Positions 1 to 7,647 of a stretch of DNA of 22,815 nucleotides are shown here, piece by piece. The DNA is from a virus. The stretch's first letter is position 1. The number at the start of each line of letters is the position of its first letter. The DNA is taken from IMG/VR virus record IMGVR_UViG_3300031688_000139, positions 1 to 22,815 of that record; one strand, given 5' to 3'. A model generated the notes under the pieces. That model saw only the letters and a program-made list of their open reading frames with translations. It had not been told where the DNA came from and made no database searches. The position numbers and the translations under genes were made by a program.

Positions 1-420
1 AATTCCAGCATAGTCAACTTGAGTATTAGATCCATCAACTAACGATACTCCATTGTGGTTATCTGCTGCTGTTAATCTATTATATCCAACACCATTTAAT
101 GTAGCAATAATACCATCTGGGACTGAGCCACCCATAAAGCAGCGTATTACTACCGCTCCTAAATCATTTGCTAAATCAATATTAGCATCAAAAACTCCAT
201 TTTGATTACCGATAGATGCAGAAAGTCCTGATCCACATGGAACTAAACAAGCGCTGCATGGTTGAGCGTTAAGTAGTACGCCATTTAATTGTTGCCTTAC
301 TATTAATCCTTGACCATAATAACCATCATTAGCTAAAGTGCTTAATGTAGAGTCTGTGTATAAAGATGTTGCTGACGAAAAATTTACGCCATCGAAACAA
401 AATGTTCCTAATGTTGCCAT
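1..420 (-). CDS. Partial tail/virion protein with cysteine motif, 5' part only (140 aa visible)
   Basis: The frame opens at an ATG (418-420), 11 bases after the stop of the 1608-aa tail gene, and stays open to the left edge, so the C-terminus lies outside the window. The visible 140 residues are rich in G, N, S, T and V, as in beta-structured virion proteins. Near the N-terminus are the pieces NDGYYGQG, LNGVLL and then CSACLVPCGSG. These follow the same pattern as the last 40 residues of the preceding 1608-aa protein (GYY, then IRV, then NG, then a C-terminal Cys), which suggests a shared surface module. Its position at the end of the tail operon fits a tail-tip, spike or fibre protein, but that is inference. 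No enzyme motif is visible. The reading frame is certain and the function is not. Confidence 0.72.
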   Translation of the reverse strand, partial: MATLGTFCFDGVNFSSATSLYTDSTLSTLANDGYYGQGLIVRQQLNGVLLNAQPCSACLVPCGSGLSASIGNQNGVFDANIDLANDLGAVVIRCFMGGSVPDGIIATLNGVGYNRLTAADNHNGVSLVDGSNTQVDYAGI

Positions 421-431
421 ATTTTATTTAT

Positions 432-3400
432 TTAAGGACAAGTTACTAATTCTATTACTAATCCATTTGATGTAACTCTAATATATTTAGTAGCTTCTGA
501 TTTATAATAACCTGCTGTTAAAGGCACTGCTTGACTACTGGTACAAATAGAAGAAGAATAAACAAAATCATTTAAACCAGGATATGTTCCTGATCCAGTG
601 TGATAATATGTTTGAGACAATGGTTGATTACATACATCCGAAACCTCTTGACTTGTACTTGCTAAAAAAGCAACACAATTAACAACGCATTCGCAACAAG
701 CATTATCAGCAGAAGTTGCATCGTAACAAAACTGTTGACACGATGTCGTTCTATAGTCGTATATCAAATATAAATATTGATTACTTAAAGGAATTGACAA
801 TGCGGTCAATGTAGCTTGATACAACCCTTCAGATGGACTAACAACGCTACTGTTTGGTATAGTGGTTGATGCAGTCAATAAAGACGCTATATCAGTCTGA
901 TTGTTTTGATACAAAGTATTGCTTGAAAGATATTTAAAATTATCGTTAGGATAACCCCAATCATAATCGTCAAAATTTATTTTATTAGATCTAAGAGTTA
1001 AATCTACTCCATCAAGTGGAAACACCCCTAAAGATCTAATTCCAACTTGAGGATCATAGGTAGACGCTATTAAATGCGAATTACCAAATTGATTCAAATC
1101 ACTATCTACAGGACTTATATTCGTAGAGTTTTCCCAGAAATATTCATTATGAATATATTTATTAGCATCAACATTTGAGTTCATAACCACCTTCACAACA
1201 GTAATATTTACTTGAGTAGGGCAATTATAATCTATAATAAAACTTGATGATGAACCAATAGAATTAACAGTTACAACTGCATTAGTTGGTGTATTTAAAG
1301 ACTTACTCCAAGAGTATGATCCTGAACCAGTTAAAGTGCCACTTGTAAATGTAGTTCCGTTCCATAATACTGATATTGTAATACTTCCTGAAGTTACATT
1401 ATAGCCAATTAAAACATCTCCGATTACATTTCCAAAATTTACTGTAGAAGGAAAAGCTGTACCAACTGGTAGACCGCTTCTATTTATAGATGTACCACAT
1501 GGTATTACTTGAGGGGGAATAGGCACTGGTATTTGATTCATAGCCAACACATACTCATCCATATAAGGATCAAATGCTCCTAATTTTTGATTATTTAAAT
1601 TGTTATAAAATTCATCTCTAAAAAAAGATCTCATTCCAGAATCGGAAATAACAGTCAAACTTTCTCCTTGACCTCCTTGTGCGTTTCCTGACAGCAATAA
1701 TACAGCTCCTCTTTTTGAATCTGTAAAGTAAGTATCAAACCCATGAGTTATAAAGCTTTCTGGATTAAAACTAATACCATACTCTTCTATACGAGCTATT
1801 TGAGTTCCTAAGACTTGAGGGACAGATGTAACAACACCGCCTCCTGTAGAATCAGTCAATAAATTTTTGCTTGCTAAAACATATGATATTTTATCTTCTT
1901 GTAAAACTAATATATCAGTTTTTCTTGCGTGCATTTTTTGAATAGGCCCATAAGAAGTTTCTAAATCTTTAAAGTTTACTAAGCCTAAATTAAATTCATT
2001 TAAGTTATTTGTTCCACTATTACTACTATAAACTCCACTATAAGTCATTCCCTCAAATCTATCCGTTTCTTTATAGTCTTGATTAGATACAGCTAAAACC
2101 CTTTCGCCTAACTGAAAACTCTTAGCTGCTAATTGATCTTTTATCTTATAACTTTCAACACCATTACCAAACGTATAAACATCTGCGAAATCTAACCCAA
2201 TAACAGCATCTTGTGTAGAAGTTTGGTTTTGATCAAACTCTCCTGTTCCTGACAAGTGATTTCCATTAGCATCAATATCAAACATTTGACTTGCATCATA
2301 ATATAAATCTGGATTTGCGTCTAATGGTTCTGATTCAAATACCATTAAAGTGTTGGCTCTAAATACAATAATATCAGCCGATATACTTGATTTTCTTTGA
2401 GAAGCAAATTGTCTGTTTGCGCCAGGTATACCACTATTTATACCAAAGTATAACGGAGAGGTTTCGTCACCTGGAACATCTTGAACAAAACCTAACCTTA
2501 CTTTAAAACCTTCACAAGGAAGGTTTGAGGCAAACCCAAATTCATTTTGAGGTGGAGGTACTGATGCATTTACAAATCCTGCATCATAAGAAGCGACTAC
2601 TTCGTCATCTCCAAAACCATTTACATTACCAGGAGATGCTAATGCTACATTTACATTATCTCCATCATACCATCTTTTTAAATCTAAAAAATCTCTACTT
2701 GCCACAAACTGCTGCTCCCATTCCCAAGTATATTCTTTAGCTCCACCTGGAAAACCAGTTGAAGATCTTTGCGCTCTAAATTTTAATTTAATAATTGAAC
2801 CAGCTGGAACAGTATACTGTGTTGTTCCTGTAATAACTCCATCAGAATCAAATTGAGTGGTAAAACAAGGATACCCTACATTTCTTCCCTCTGGACTACA
2901 ACCTTGTCTTACAGAATTTGCTACTTGATCTCCATAATCTATAACAGAATCATCAGGAATCGCAACATTAAAATTTTGATTTTTAACATTCATATATAAA
3001 CCAGGCAATTGGCTTATTTCTTCAAAGCCAACCTCTCCAGCTATCTTTAAGAAATCCGTACCCTCTGCTGTTATATCTAAAACAGTAATTTTTTCTACCC
3101 TTGGTAAAGCTCCATCTACATCTGCTTTTACTATTAACGTCTGTCCCTTTGAAACCTTATTAGCATTATCACCTTCTAATTTAAAGAAAATCATATTGTC
3201 ACTTGGTCTTACATAATAGAAATTTGTAAATATAGTTTCATATGTTCCTAAACTTGGTTTGACAACAAACTTATATTTGCTTGCCCAATAAGGAGCTATA
3301 CTACTTAATTGAACTAAAATTGAATTTACACTAACAGAATTAGCAGGTTCAATATATATTGTATTATACTCTGAAACTAATACAGTAGAAGCTCGCGCAT

Positions 3401-5258
3401 ATTCATCCATGTAAACAATACCTGTCTCATAATCTCTATTACTATGTAAACTTGTGGTATCATTATCAGAAGTAAAAGTAACTTCTCCAGAAACAAATCT
3501 AAAAAATTCAAAAATATTAGTTGTTATTGGTGCTGCTGGATCAGTAACATCTATGTTTTGATAGTTCATTGCGATTAACTGCAACTCAAGTGTATCAGAT
3601 CCTGGAACTACAGCAGTTAAAGCAAATCCTTGCTGTGCAGTAGCATCAGTTATACTACTATTAAATTTTATAAAAACACATTCTTCAGCAGGAACAGCTA
3701 AAATATTATTAAATAAATCAGTTAAAGAGCTTCCTGTATCCGCTAAAAGTATAGACTTAAATCTACCATCTGTTAATATACCTGTTCCAATTGCGTCTTT
3801 AAATTGAGCAGAACTGGCAAAATCATAAACAGAAGAGTAATTTTCTTCTAACGTAATAGATATTGATATAGCAAAATTTGCGTTTTTAAACTCTTCATTA
3901 GCAGCGTAACAAGTAGTAGTTGTTGTGCCAGTTAATTTAGAGTGTTCAAAACGAAAAGAAAAACCTATTACAGATCCTTGTTTTAACTTAGAAGAAATTT
4001 CCGATAAGTTAATAGTGATTTTACTATTATCTATACTTTCAGTTGTTCCAGAAAGAGTATATGAAGCTCCATTTCCAACGCTTGGCTGAGACAAAGTTAC
4101 AAAGTCTACATTTTTTGAAACATAAGATGTTGAAAAATCTAACGCTATGTTTGATCCTTCAGAACTATTTCTTTTAAAATCATATCCATCAACAAAGTTT
4201 CCATAAAACAATCTATTACTCATTACTGTTTGAGCTTTTGCTGTTCTTGGAACATTGTCGTATTGTCTTAATAATTCATCTCCACCTATTGTGGTATAAA
4301 TTTTACTATTTGTAAACGAATAAGTTTTAGACGTATCATCGGCCCATCCATAGTCTTCTTTTTTGAATCTTTCTATTACAAAAATAGTGTTTGAAGTTGT
4401 TTCTTTGTATAATAAGTCTATTTCTAAAACACGCTTACTACCAGTATTAAAAGTTATAACCGCTCCGTTATACCTATTAACCATACCGCCATTTAAATAA
4501 TTTCTTGGATCAAATGAAAAAGTACTTGCTGCAAAAGCTGGTTTTGTAAATAAAGAAGTAGCGCTATATTGATTATCTTGATATCTATATCTATATGCAA
4601 AACAAACAAATCTTTCTTTTAAGTAATTTTCATTACCAGGTAATGTAACAAGTTCAACAGTTGGAGCTGGTAAAGTAATATTCCCTCCAACAACATCCTC
4701 AAAACCAGGAGGTTTAACTATTACAGATATATCTTCTTCAACAATCTGATCTGTGTTACCAATTGGATTAGGATAATTTCTACCTATATTAATCATTCTT
4801 GGAGGATTTATATCGTCTGTAAAAAACAATAATTCTCCATCCACTAAATCAACTGCTGTTATTAAAAACTTAGGATCAAAATTTAATACTTGAGTAGAAA
4901 CTACGTGATATTGAACAACTTGATTTTGAGTATTAAAAGAAACTATTAAATCAATACCTTCAGCTTTTGAGGGAAAATCTTTGTCATGTATAAACCAATA
5001 GATGTTTTCTCTCATCCCATCCTCATAAGCTCCTATACATATTGCTGTTGATGACAACGAGACACCTTCAAATTGAATTGTAGTTAACTGTTCATTACCT
5101 CTGGAGTTTTCTACAGCACCTATTTCAGTAGTTTCTGTAGCTCCTAAACGAACATTTAAAGCATCAATATACTCCCCAGGAGGAAGTAATCTTTCATCGA
5201 TAGATTTATTCATTCTACCTGCGGTAAAATTAGTTGTAACTATTTCTGATTTAGCCAT
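432..5258 (-). CDS. Very large tail-hub protein of the crAss-like stabilisation/muzzle type (1608 aa)
   Basis: This 1608-residue protein begins with a short region containing GRMNKSIDERLLPPGEYIDA and then NVRLG and AVENSRGN. I recognise that signature from the tail stabilisation proteins (now called muzzle proteins) of crAss-like and related podoviruses. A second conserved block, RQYDNVPRTAKAQ followed by NRLFYGNFVDGYDF, lies at about residues 325-360. In those phages the protein forms the distal tail barrel through which DNA leaves. The C-terminal quarter looks like appended beta modules: a G/S/T/N-rich segment bounded by Cys at about residues 1245-1356, and a Cys-rich end (nine Cys in the last 104 residues). 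The start is an ATG one base after the stop of the 307-aa gene (TAATATG), so the two are probably translationally coupled. The stop is TAA. Family recognition is by eye; the tail role is likely and the exact homology is less sure. Confidence 0.68.
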   Translation of the reverse strand: MAKSEIVTTNFTAGRMNKSIDERLLPPGEYIDALNVRLGATETTEIGAVENSRGNEQLTTIQFEGVSLSSTAICIGAYEDGMRENIYWFIHDKDFPSKAEGIDLIVSFNTQNQVVQYHVVSTQVLNFDPKFLITAVDLVDGELLFFTDDINPPRMINIGRNYPNPIGNTDQIVEEDISVIVKPPGFEDVVGGNITLPAPTVELVTLPGNENYLKERFVCFAYRYRYQDNQYSATSLFTKPAFAASTFSFDPRNYLNGGMVNRYNGAVITFNTGSKRVLEIDLLYKETTSNTIFVIERFKKEDYGWADDTSKTYSFTNSKIYTTIGGDELLRQYDNVPRTAKAQTVMSNRLFYGNFVDGYDFKRNSSEGSNIALDFSTSYVSKNVDFVTLSQPSVGNGASYTLSGTTESIDNSKITINLSEISSKLKQGSVIGFSFRFEHSKLTGTTTTTCYAANEEFKNANFAISISITLEENYSSVYDFASSAQFKDAIGTGILTDGRFKSILLADTGSSLTDLFNNILAVPAEECVFIKFNSSITDATAQQGFALTAVVPGSDTLELQLIAMNYQNIDVTDPAAPITTNIFEFFRFVSGEVTFTSDNDTTSLHSNRDYETGIVYMDEYARASTVLVSEYNTIYIEPANSVSVNSILVQLSSIAPYWASKYKFVVKPSLGTYETIFTNFYYVRPSDNMIFFKLEGDNANKVSKGQTLIVKADVDGALPRVEKITVLDITAEGTDFLKIAGEVGFEEISQLPGLYMNVKNQNFNVAIPDDSVIDYGDQVANSVRQGCSPEGRNVGYPCFTTQFDSDGVITGTTQYTVPAGSIIKLKFRAQRSSTGFPGGAKEYTWEWEQQFVASRDFLDLKRWYDGDNVNVALASPGNVNGFGDDEVVASYDAGFVNASVPPPQNEFGFASNLPCEGFKVRLGFVQDVPGDETSPLYFGINSGIPGANRQFASQRKSSISADIIVFRANTLMVFESEPLDANPDLYYDASQMFDIDANGNHLSGTGEFDQNQTSTQDAVIGLDFADVYTFGNGVESYKIKDQLAAKSFQLGERVLAVSNQDYKETDRFEGMTYSGVYSSNSGTNNLNEFNLGLVNFKDLETSYGPIQKMHARKTDILVLQEDKISYVLASKNLLTDSTGGGVVTSVPQVLGTQIARIEEYGISFNPESFITHGFDTYFTDSKRGAVLLLSGNAQGGQGESLTVISDSGMRSFFRDEFYNNLNNQKLGAFDPYMDEYVLAMNQIPVPIPPQVIPCGTSINRSGLPVGTAFPSTVNFGNVIGDVLIGYNVTSGSITISVLWNGTTFTSGTLTGSGSYSWSKSLNTPTNAVVTVNSIGSSSSFIIDYNCPTQVNITVVKVVMNSNVDANKYIHNEYFWENSTNISPVDSDLNQFGNSHLIASTYDPQVGIRSLGVFPLDGVDLTLRSNKINFDDYDWGYPNDNFKYLSSNTLYQNNQTDIASLLTASTTIPNSSVVSPSEGLYQATLTALSIPLSNQYLYLIYDYRTTSCQQFCYDATSADNACCECVVNCVAFLASTSQEVSDVCNQPLSQTYYHTGSGTYPGLNDFVYSSSICTSSQAVPLTAGYYKSEATKYIRVTSNGLVIELVTCP

Positions 5259-5259
5259 A

Positions 5260-6183
5260 TTATTTTATCCATTTATTCTGACCTCTCAAGTTCATTAAAA
5301 GTCTGCCAGGGTGTATATTACTTAATCTAATTTTTGCATTTCGCAATAAAGAAGATCTGTCTTTTCTTGCTCTATTAATAACGTACTCTGAAACACCTAC
5401 TCTTCCGTTTAAAATAGTATATCTAATGTACGCATAAATGTATTCCTCAAAGAGTTTATTTACGTGAACATCTGTGTCTACTCCATTTTCCATTCCATCC
5501 GAAACATATTCTAAAACAATAGAAGATGATGCTATAATATTACTAAAATTAATAACACCTGCTTGTTTGTTTATTGTAAATGTTGGATTAGAATTTGCAG
5601 TCTCTGTATTTAAACCAAAACGCGCGCCTACAGCGTAATTAAAACACCATACACCATCTATACACCATCCTTCAGAGTTGTTGTAAGGACTACTGGAGTT
5701 CAAGTATATACTTGGAGCTGTAGCTGACATTTGATTTAAATTCAACTCTGACTCTTGAGGACTTAATGCATTACCATCTTGATCAAATAATACATTTGAT
5801 TGATTGTCTTGTAAATATGCAGAAGACCAATTTGTCTGAATGTTTTCTGACAATGGATGTAATATTCCATTTACAAATTGAGAAATACGAACCCAGTTAA
5901 CATAATCTGGAGGTAATACAAAACGTAATTGATCTGTAATATCTAATTGAAGAATTTTTATCTCCTTCATTGCATCATAATTTAGTTCTTGTATTCCTCT
6001 TTTAGCATGAAACAAAACTTGATACCGTTCTAAGTTGTTTATTAATTCATGATTACCTTGATACATCAACATAAAATTATTGACTATATCAGCTAAAGAA
6101 AGAAATTGATAAGAACCCCAGTTTGCATCAGTTGGAGCAGCACCTGAATTTTGATAATATGCGAAATCATTTATATATGCCAT
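5260..6183 (-). CDS. Head-tail connector / ring-type structural protein (307 aa)
   Basis: This is a structural protein of the portal-vertex region. The first half is mostly helical and carries the block FHAKRGIQELNYDAMKEIK (residues about 58-76), followed by LRFVLPPDYVNWVRIS. I associate that combination with the connector or ring proteins stacked under the portal in crAss-like and other Bacteroidota podoviruses. The C-terminal region (EEYIYAYIRYTILNGR and an R/K-rich end, RLLMNLRGQNKWIK) is also typical of adaptor proteins that touch the portal. It starts 5 bases after the 326-aa gene and is followed after one base by the 1608-aa gene, so the three form a tail-assembly operon. It has no catalytic motif. 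T7 gp11-like tubular protein A is an alternative analogy. The structural role is fairly sure; which ring it forms cannot be told. Confidence 0.66.
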   Translation of the reverse strand: MAYINDFAYYQNSGAAPTDANWGSYQFLSLADIVNNFMLMYQGNHELINNLERYQVLFHAKRGIQELNYDAMKEIKILQLDITDQLRFVLPPDYVNWVRISQFVNGILHPLSENIQTNWSSAYLQDNQSNVLFDQDGNALSPQESELNLNQMSATAPSIYLNSSSPYNNSEGWCIDGVWCFNYAVGARFGLNTETANSNPTFTINKQAGVINFSNIIASSSIVLEYVSDGMENGVDTDVHVNKLFEEYIYAYIRYTILNGRVGVSEYVINRARKDRSSLLRNAKIRLSNIHPGRLLMNLRGQNKWIK

Positions 6184-6188
6184 AATTA

Positions 6189-7169
6189 TTATTGTTGTTG
6201 TTGATTATCTGAAACCTCCATATCCTTCCCAAAAGCAACTACATCAGCTTCTCTTATTTCAAGACCTACGTATTGACAAATCTTAGCTATTAACATAGGT
6301 TCATCAGAAAGAGGTAATTCAAAGTCTTGATAATCAGCCGCTGAAGCGTCAAACAAAGGTTCTCCAGCCAATAAAACAGCATAAGTCCAGTTTGGAGCTA
6401 AAGGATATCTAATGTACTGTGATGTAAATCTTCCAGGTGTATTTATCGTAATAGGAAAAGCTTCTGCTACGAGAGCATTTTGAGTGTATGCTGGATAGCT
6501 TATATTTGGTTTTGTTAAAACAGAGTTGTTTAACATTGTAATTTTACTTTGTGCTACTCTTTCTGCTTCAACAATATCATTGGCTGAATATATATTGTAA
6601 CTTTTTCCTACATTATCCCAAACTGTTTCACCTGCTGTTGCAAAGACTAAAAGATTTGTTGCGTTTACAACTGTAGAAATTACGGTGTTATAAACCGCTC
6701 CATTTGAAATTGCAGAAACAATATCCCCAACAGCTACTCCTGCCGCAATAAAATCCGCTGTAGTGTCGTTTACCGCTGTAGCAGCGCCATTGGTCGAAGT
6801 TGTTACTCCTGAAGCCAATACTTTAGTAAACACCAACATCTTATTAATCAAATAATAATCAGAAGGTAGTGTATATAGATTTGGTGCAATACTTGCAGCT
6901 CCTATAATCCCAGGATTATTTAATAAAGGAATATTTACATAAAAAGTATCTATAACCTCTGCTAATCCTTTTGTAATATCCGCATAACCAGTACCTGAAA
7001 TTCTTTGATTTTCTTTTACTATTTGATTGTTGTATTGATAAAAATAATCCTCAAACATATCCATTTGAGATTGTTGAGCATATAAATTAAAATCTTGAGG
7101 AGATATATATCCATAATTATTTTTATTTGCTATGGCTAATACAGTGTTTCGTACTTCGTTTATTGGCAT
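6189..7169 (-). CDS. Connector/ring structural protein with an inserted beta module (326 aa)
   Basis: This is the first gene of the tail operon, with its ATG 15 bases downstream of a TAnnTTTG box. The N-terminus (VRNTVLAIANKNNYGYISPQ, then DFNLYAQQSQMDMFEDYFYQ) resembles the start of the ring or adaptor proteins in crAss-like structural blocks. A G/A/T/V-rich segment at about residues 119-195 interrupts the protein (…TADFIAAGVAVGDIV… to …VGKSYNIY). It looks like a small beta domain inserted between two conserved helical parts. After it the sequence returns to an alpha/beta virion-type fold that includes YIRYPLAPNWTYAVL. The end is a short glutamine tail (DNQQQQ). Its neighbours are the 307-aa connector and the 1608-aa tail protein, which supports a tail-connector role. 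No enzyme signature is present, and the exact ring assignment is open. Confidence 0.62.
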   Translation of the reverse strand: MPINEVRNTVLAIANKNNYGYISPQDFNLYAQQSQMDMFEDYFYQYNNQIVKENQRISGTGYADITKGLAEVIDTFYVNIPLLNNPGIIGAASIAPNLYTLPSDYYLINKMLVFTKVLASGVTTSTNGAATAVNDTTADFIAAGVAVGDIVSAISNGAVYNTVISTVVNATNLLVFATAGETVWDNVGKSYNIYSANDIVEAERVAQSKITMLNNSVLTKPNISYPAYTQNALVAEAFPITINTPGRFTSQYIRYPLAPNWTYAVLLAGEPLFDASAADYQDFELPLSDEPMLIAKICQYVGLEIREADVVAFGKDMEVSDNQQQQ

Positions 7170-7184
7170 AATTAATTCTTTTTA

Positions 7185-7192
7185 CAAAGATA
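7185..7192 (-). promoter_or_regulatory. Candidate Bacteroidota -7 promoter box for the tail operon
   Basis: On the minus strand this reads TATCTTTG, matching the TAnnTTTG -7 consensus of Bacteroidota promoters. It lies 15 bases upstream of the ATG of the 326-aa gene and directly after a terminator U-tract. No TTG is present at the usual -33 distance; that stretch is occupied by the terminator hairpin. It is one of four such boxes, each in an intergenic gap. Confidence 0.5.
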
Positions 7193-7194
7193 GC

Positions 7195-7229
7195 AAAAAA
7201 AAAGAGGTTACTTTTTTTTGTAACCTCTT
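7195..7229 (-). terminator. Intrinsic terminator after the 92-aa gene
   Basis: The minus strand shows a perfect 9-10 bp stem (AGAGGTTAC with GTAACCTCT), an all-A loop of 8 bases and a run of nine T. It lies about 46 bases after the stop of the 92-aa gene. The structure matches a rho-independent terminator. Confidence 0.88.
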
Positions 7230-7256
7230 GATTAATTAAAGTATGATTGTATTGCT

Positions 7257-7292
7257 GTATTCTTAATTAATGCTGTTATGCATTAAGAATAC
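7257..7292 (-). repeat. Imperfect inverted repeat spanning a stop codon
   Basis: On the minus strand GTATTCTTAATGC (7280-7292) is followed by a 6-base loop and then GCATTAATTAAGAATAC (7257-7273). The two arms are complementary apart from a 4-base bulge. The TAA stop of the 92-aa gene lies in the loop. It is AT-rich with no T-run of its own, so it is not a classical terminator. It could be a 3'-end structure that protects the transcript. Confidence 0.6.
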
Positions 7293-7554
7293 TTGTCACA
7301 GCTTTTGGAAGACTTACCTCATAATAAGGCTTCTGCCAAGATGTAGCTAATGCTACTTCTATATTCTCTAATATAGAGTTGTAAACATCATGAGCTACTT
7401 GAGCTGCTGTTGTAATTGTAGTAGTAGTTCCATCAACATAATCGATTGTAACTGTTACTGCCGTAGCTGTTGCTGTAGCAACCGCTTTTACTCCATCAAG
7501 ACTGATCAATTGACCAGTAATAGGAGCATTCGTAATTTTAAGAAATTTTACCAT
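7276..7554 (-). CDS. Small beta-rich virion-type protein in a one-gene cassette (92 aa)
   Basis: The protein begins MVKFLKITNAP and is dominated by T, A, V and I in alternating patterns (VATATATAVTVTIDYVDGTT), as expected of a small beta-sandwich or barrel. The C-terminal half turns helical (YNSILENIEVALATSW). I chose the ATG at 7552-7554. The frame is open further upstream to 7611, but that start would lie inside the preceding terminator hairpin and before the promoter box, so the longer form is unlikely. The gene stands alone: a TAnnTTTG box is 33 bases upstream, terminators lie on both sides, and it sits between head and tail genes. This isolation suggests separate, possibly high-level expression, as for a decoration or abundant minor virion protein. 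That role is inference; I do not recognise a named family. The stop is TAA. Confidence 0.72.
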   Translation of the reverse strand: MVKFLKITNAPITGQLISLDGVKAVATATATAVTVTIDYVDGTTTTITTAAQVAHDVYNSILENIEVALATSWQKPYYEVSLPKAVTSILNA

Positions 7555-7586
7555 TTTATAAAAAGTTTTTAATGGGTTAATAAAGT

Positions 7587-7606
7587 ACAAATATAGCAAA
7601 AAAAAA
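7587..7606 (-). repeat. 20-base terminator-promoter junction element, copy 1 (copy 2 at 7184-7203)
   Basis: The minus strand reads TTTTTTTTTGCTATATTTGT here and the same with C at one position (TATCTTTG) at 7184-7203. The two copies match at 19 of 20 positions. Each joins the U-tract of a hairpin terminator directly to a TAnnTTTG box. Confidence 0.8.
7588..7595 (-). promoter_or_regulatory. Candidate -7 promoter box for the 92-aa gene
   Basis: It reads TATATTTG on the minus strand, 33 bases before the chosen ATG and two bases after the T-run of the upstream terminator. A -33 TTG is not visible at the expected spacing. It matches the TAnnTTTG consensus and the three other boxes in the window. 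Confidence 0.5.
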
Positions 7607-7626
7607 GCCACCCTTTTAAGGTAGCT
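7598..7626 (-). terminator. Intrinsic terminator after the 254-aa gene
   Basis: On the minus strand AGCTACC pairs with GGTGGCT (six Watson-Crick pairs and one T-G wobble that works only on this strand), followed by nine T. It begins 21 bases after the stop of the 254-aa gene. Confidence 0.83.
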
Positions 7627-7647
7627 ATTTTTCGGTTAGTTGATTTT

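Noticed and set aside
7555-7611. A 19-residue N-terminal extension of the 92-aa protein to an upstream ATG.
   Set aside because: That ATG falls within the terminator hairpin and upstream of the promoter box; the extension (MAFFLLYLYF…) looks like translated A/T-rich non-coding DNA. The ATG at 7552-7554 is preferred.
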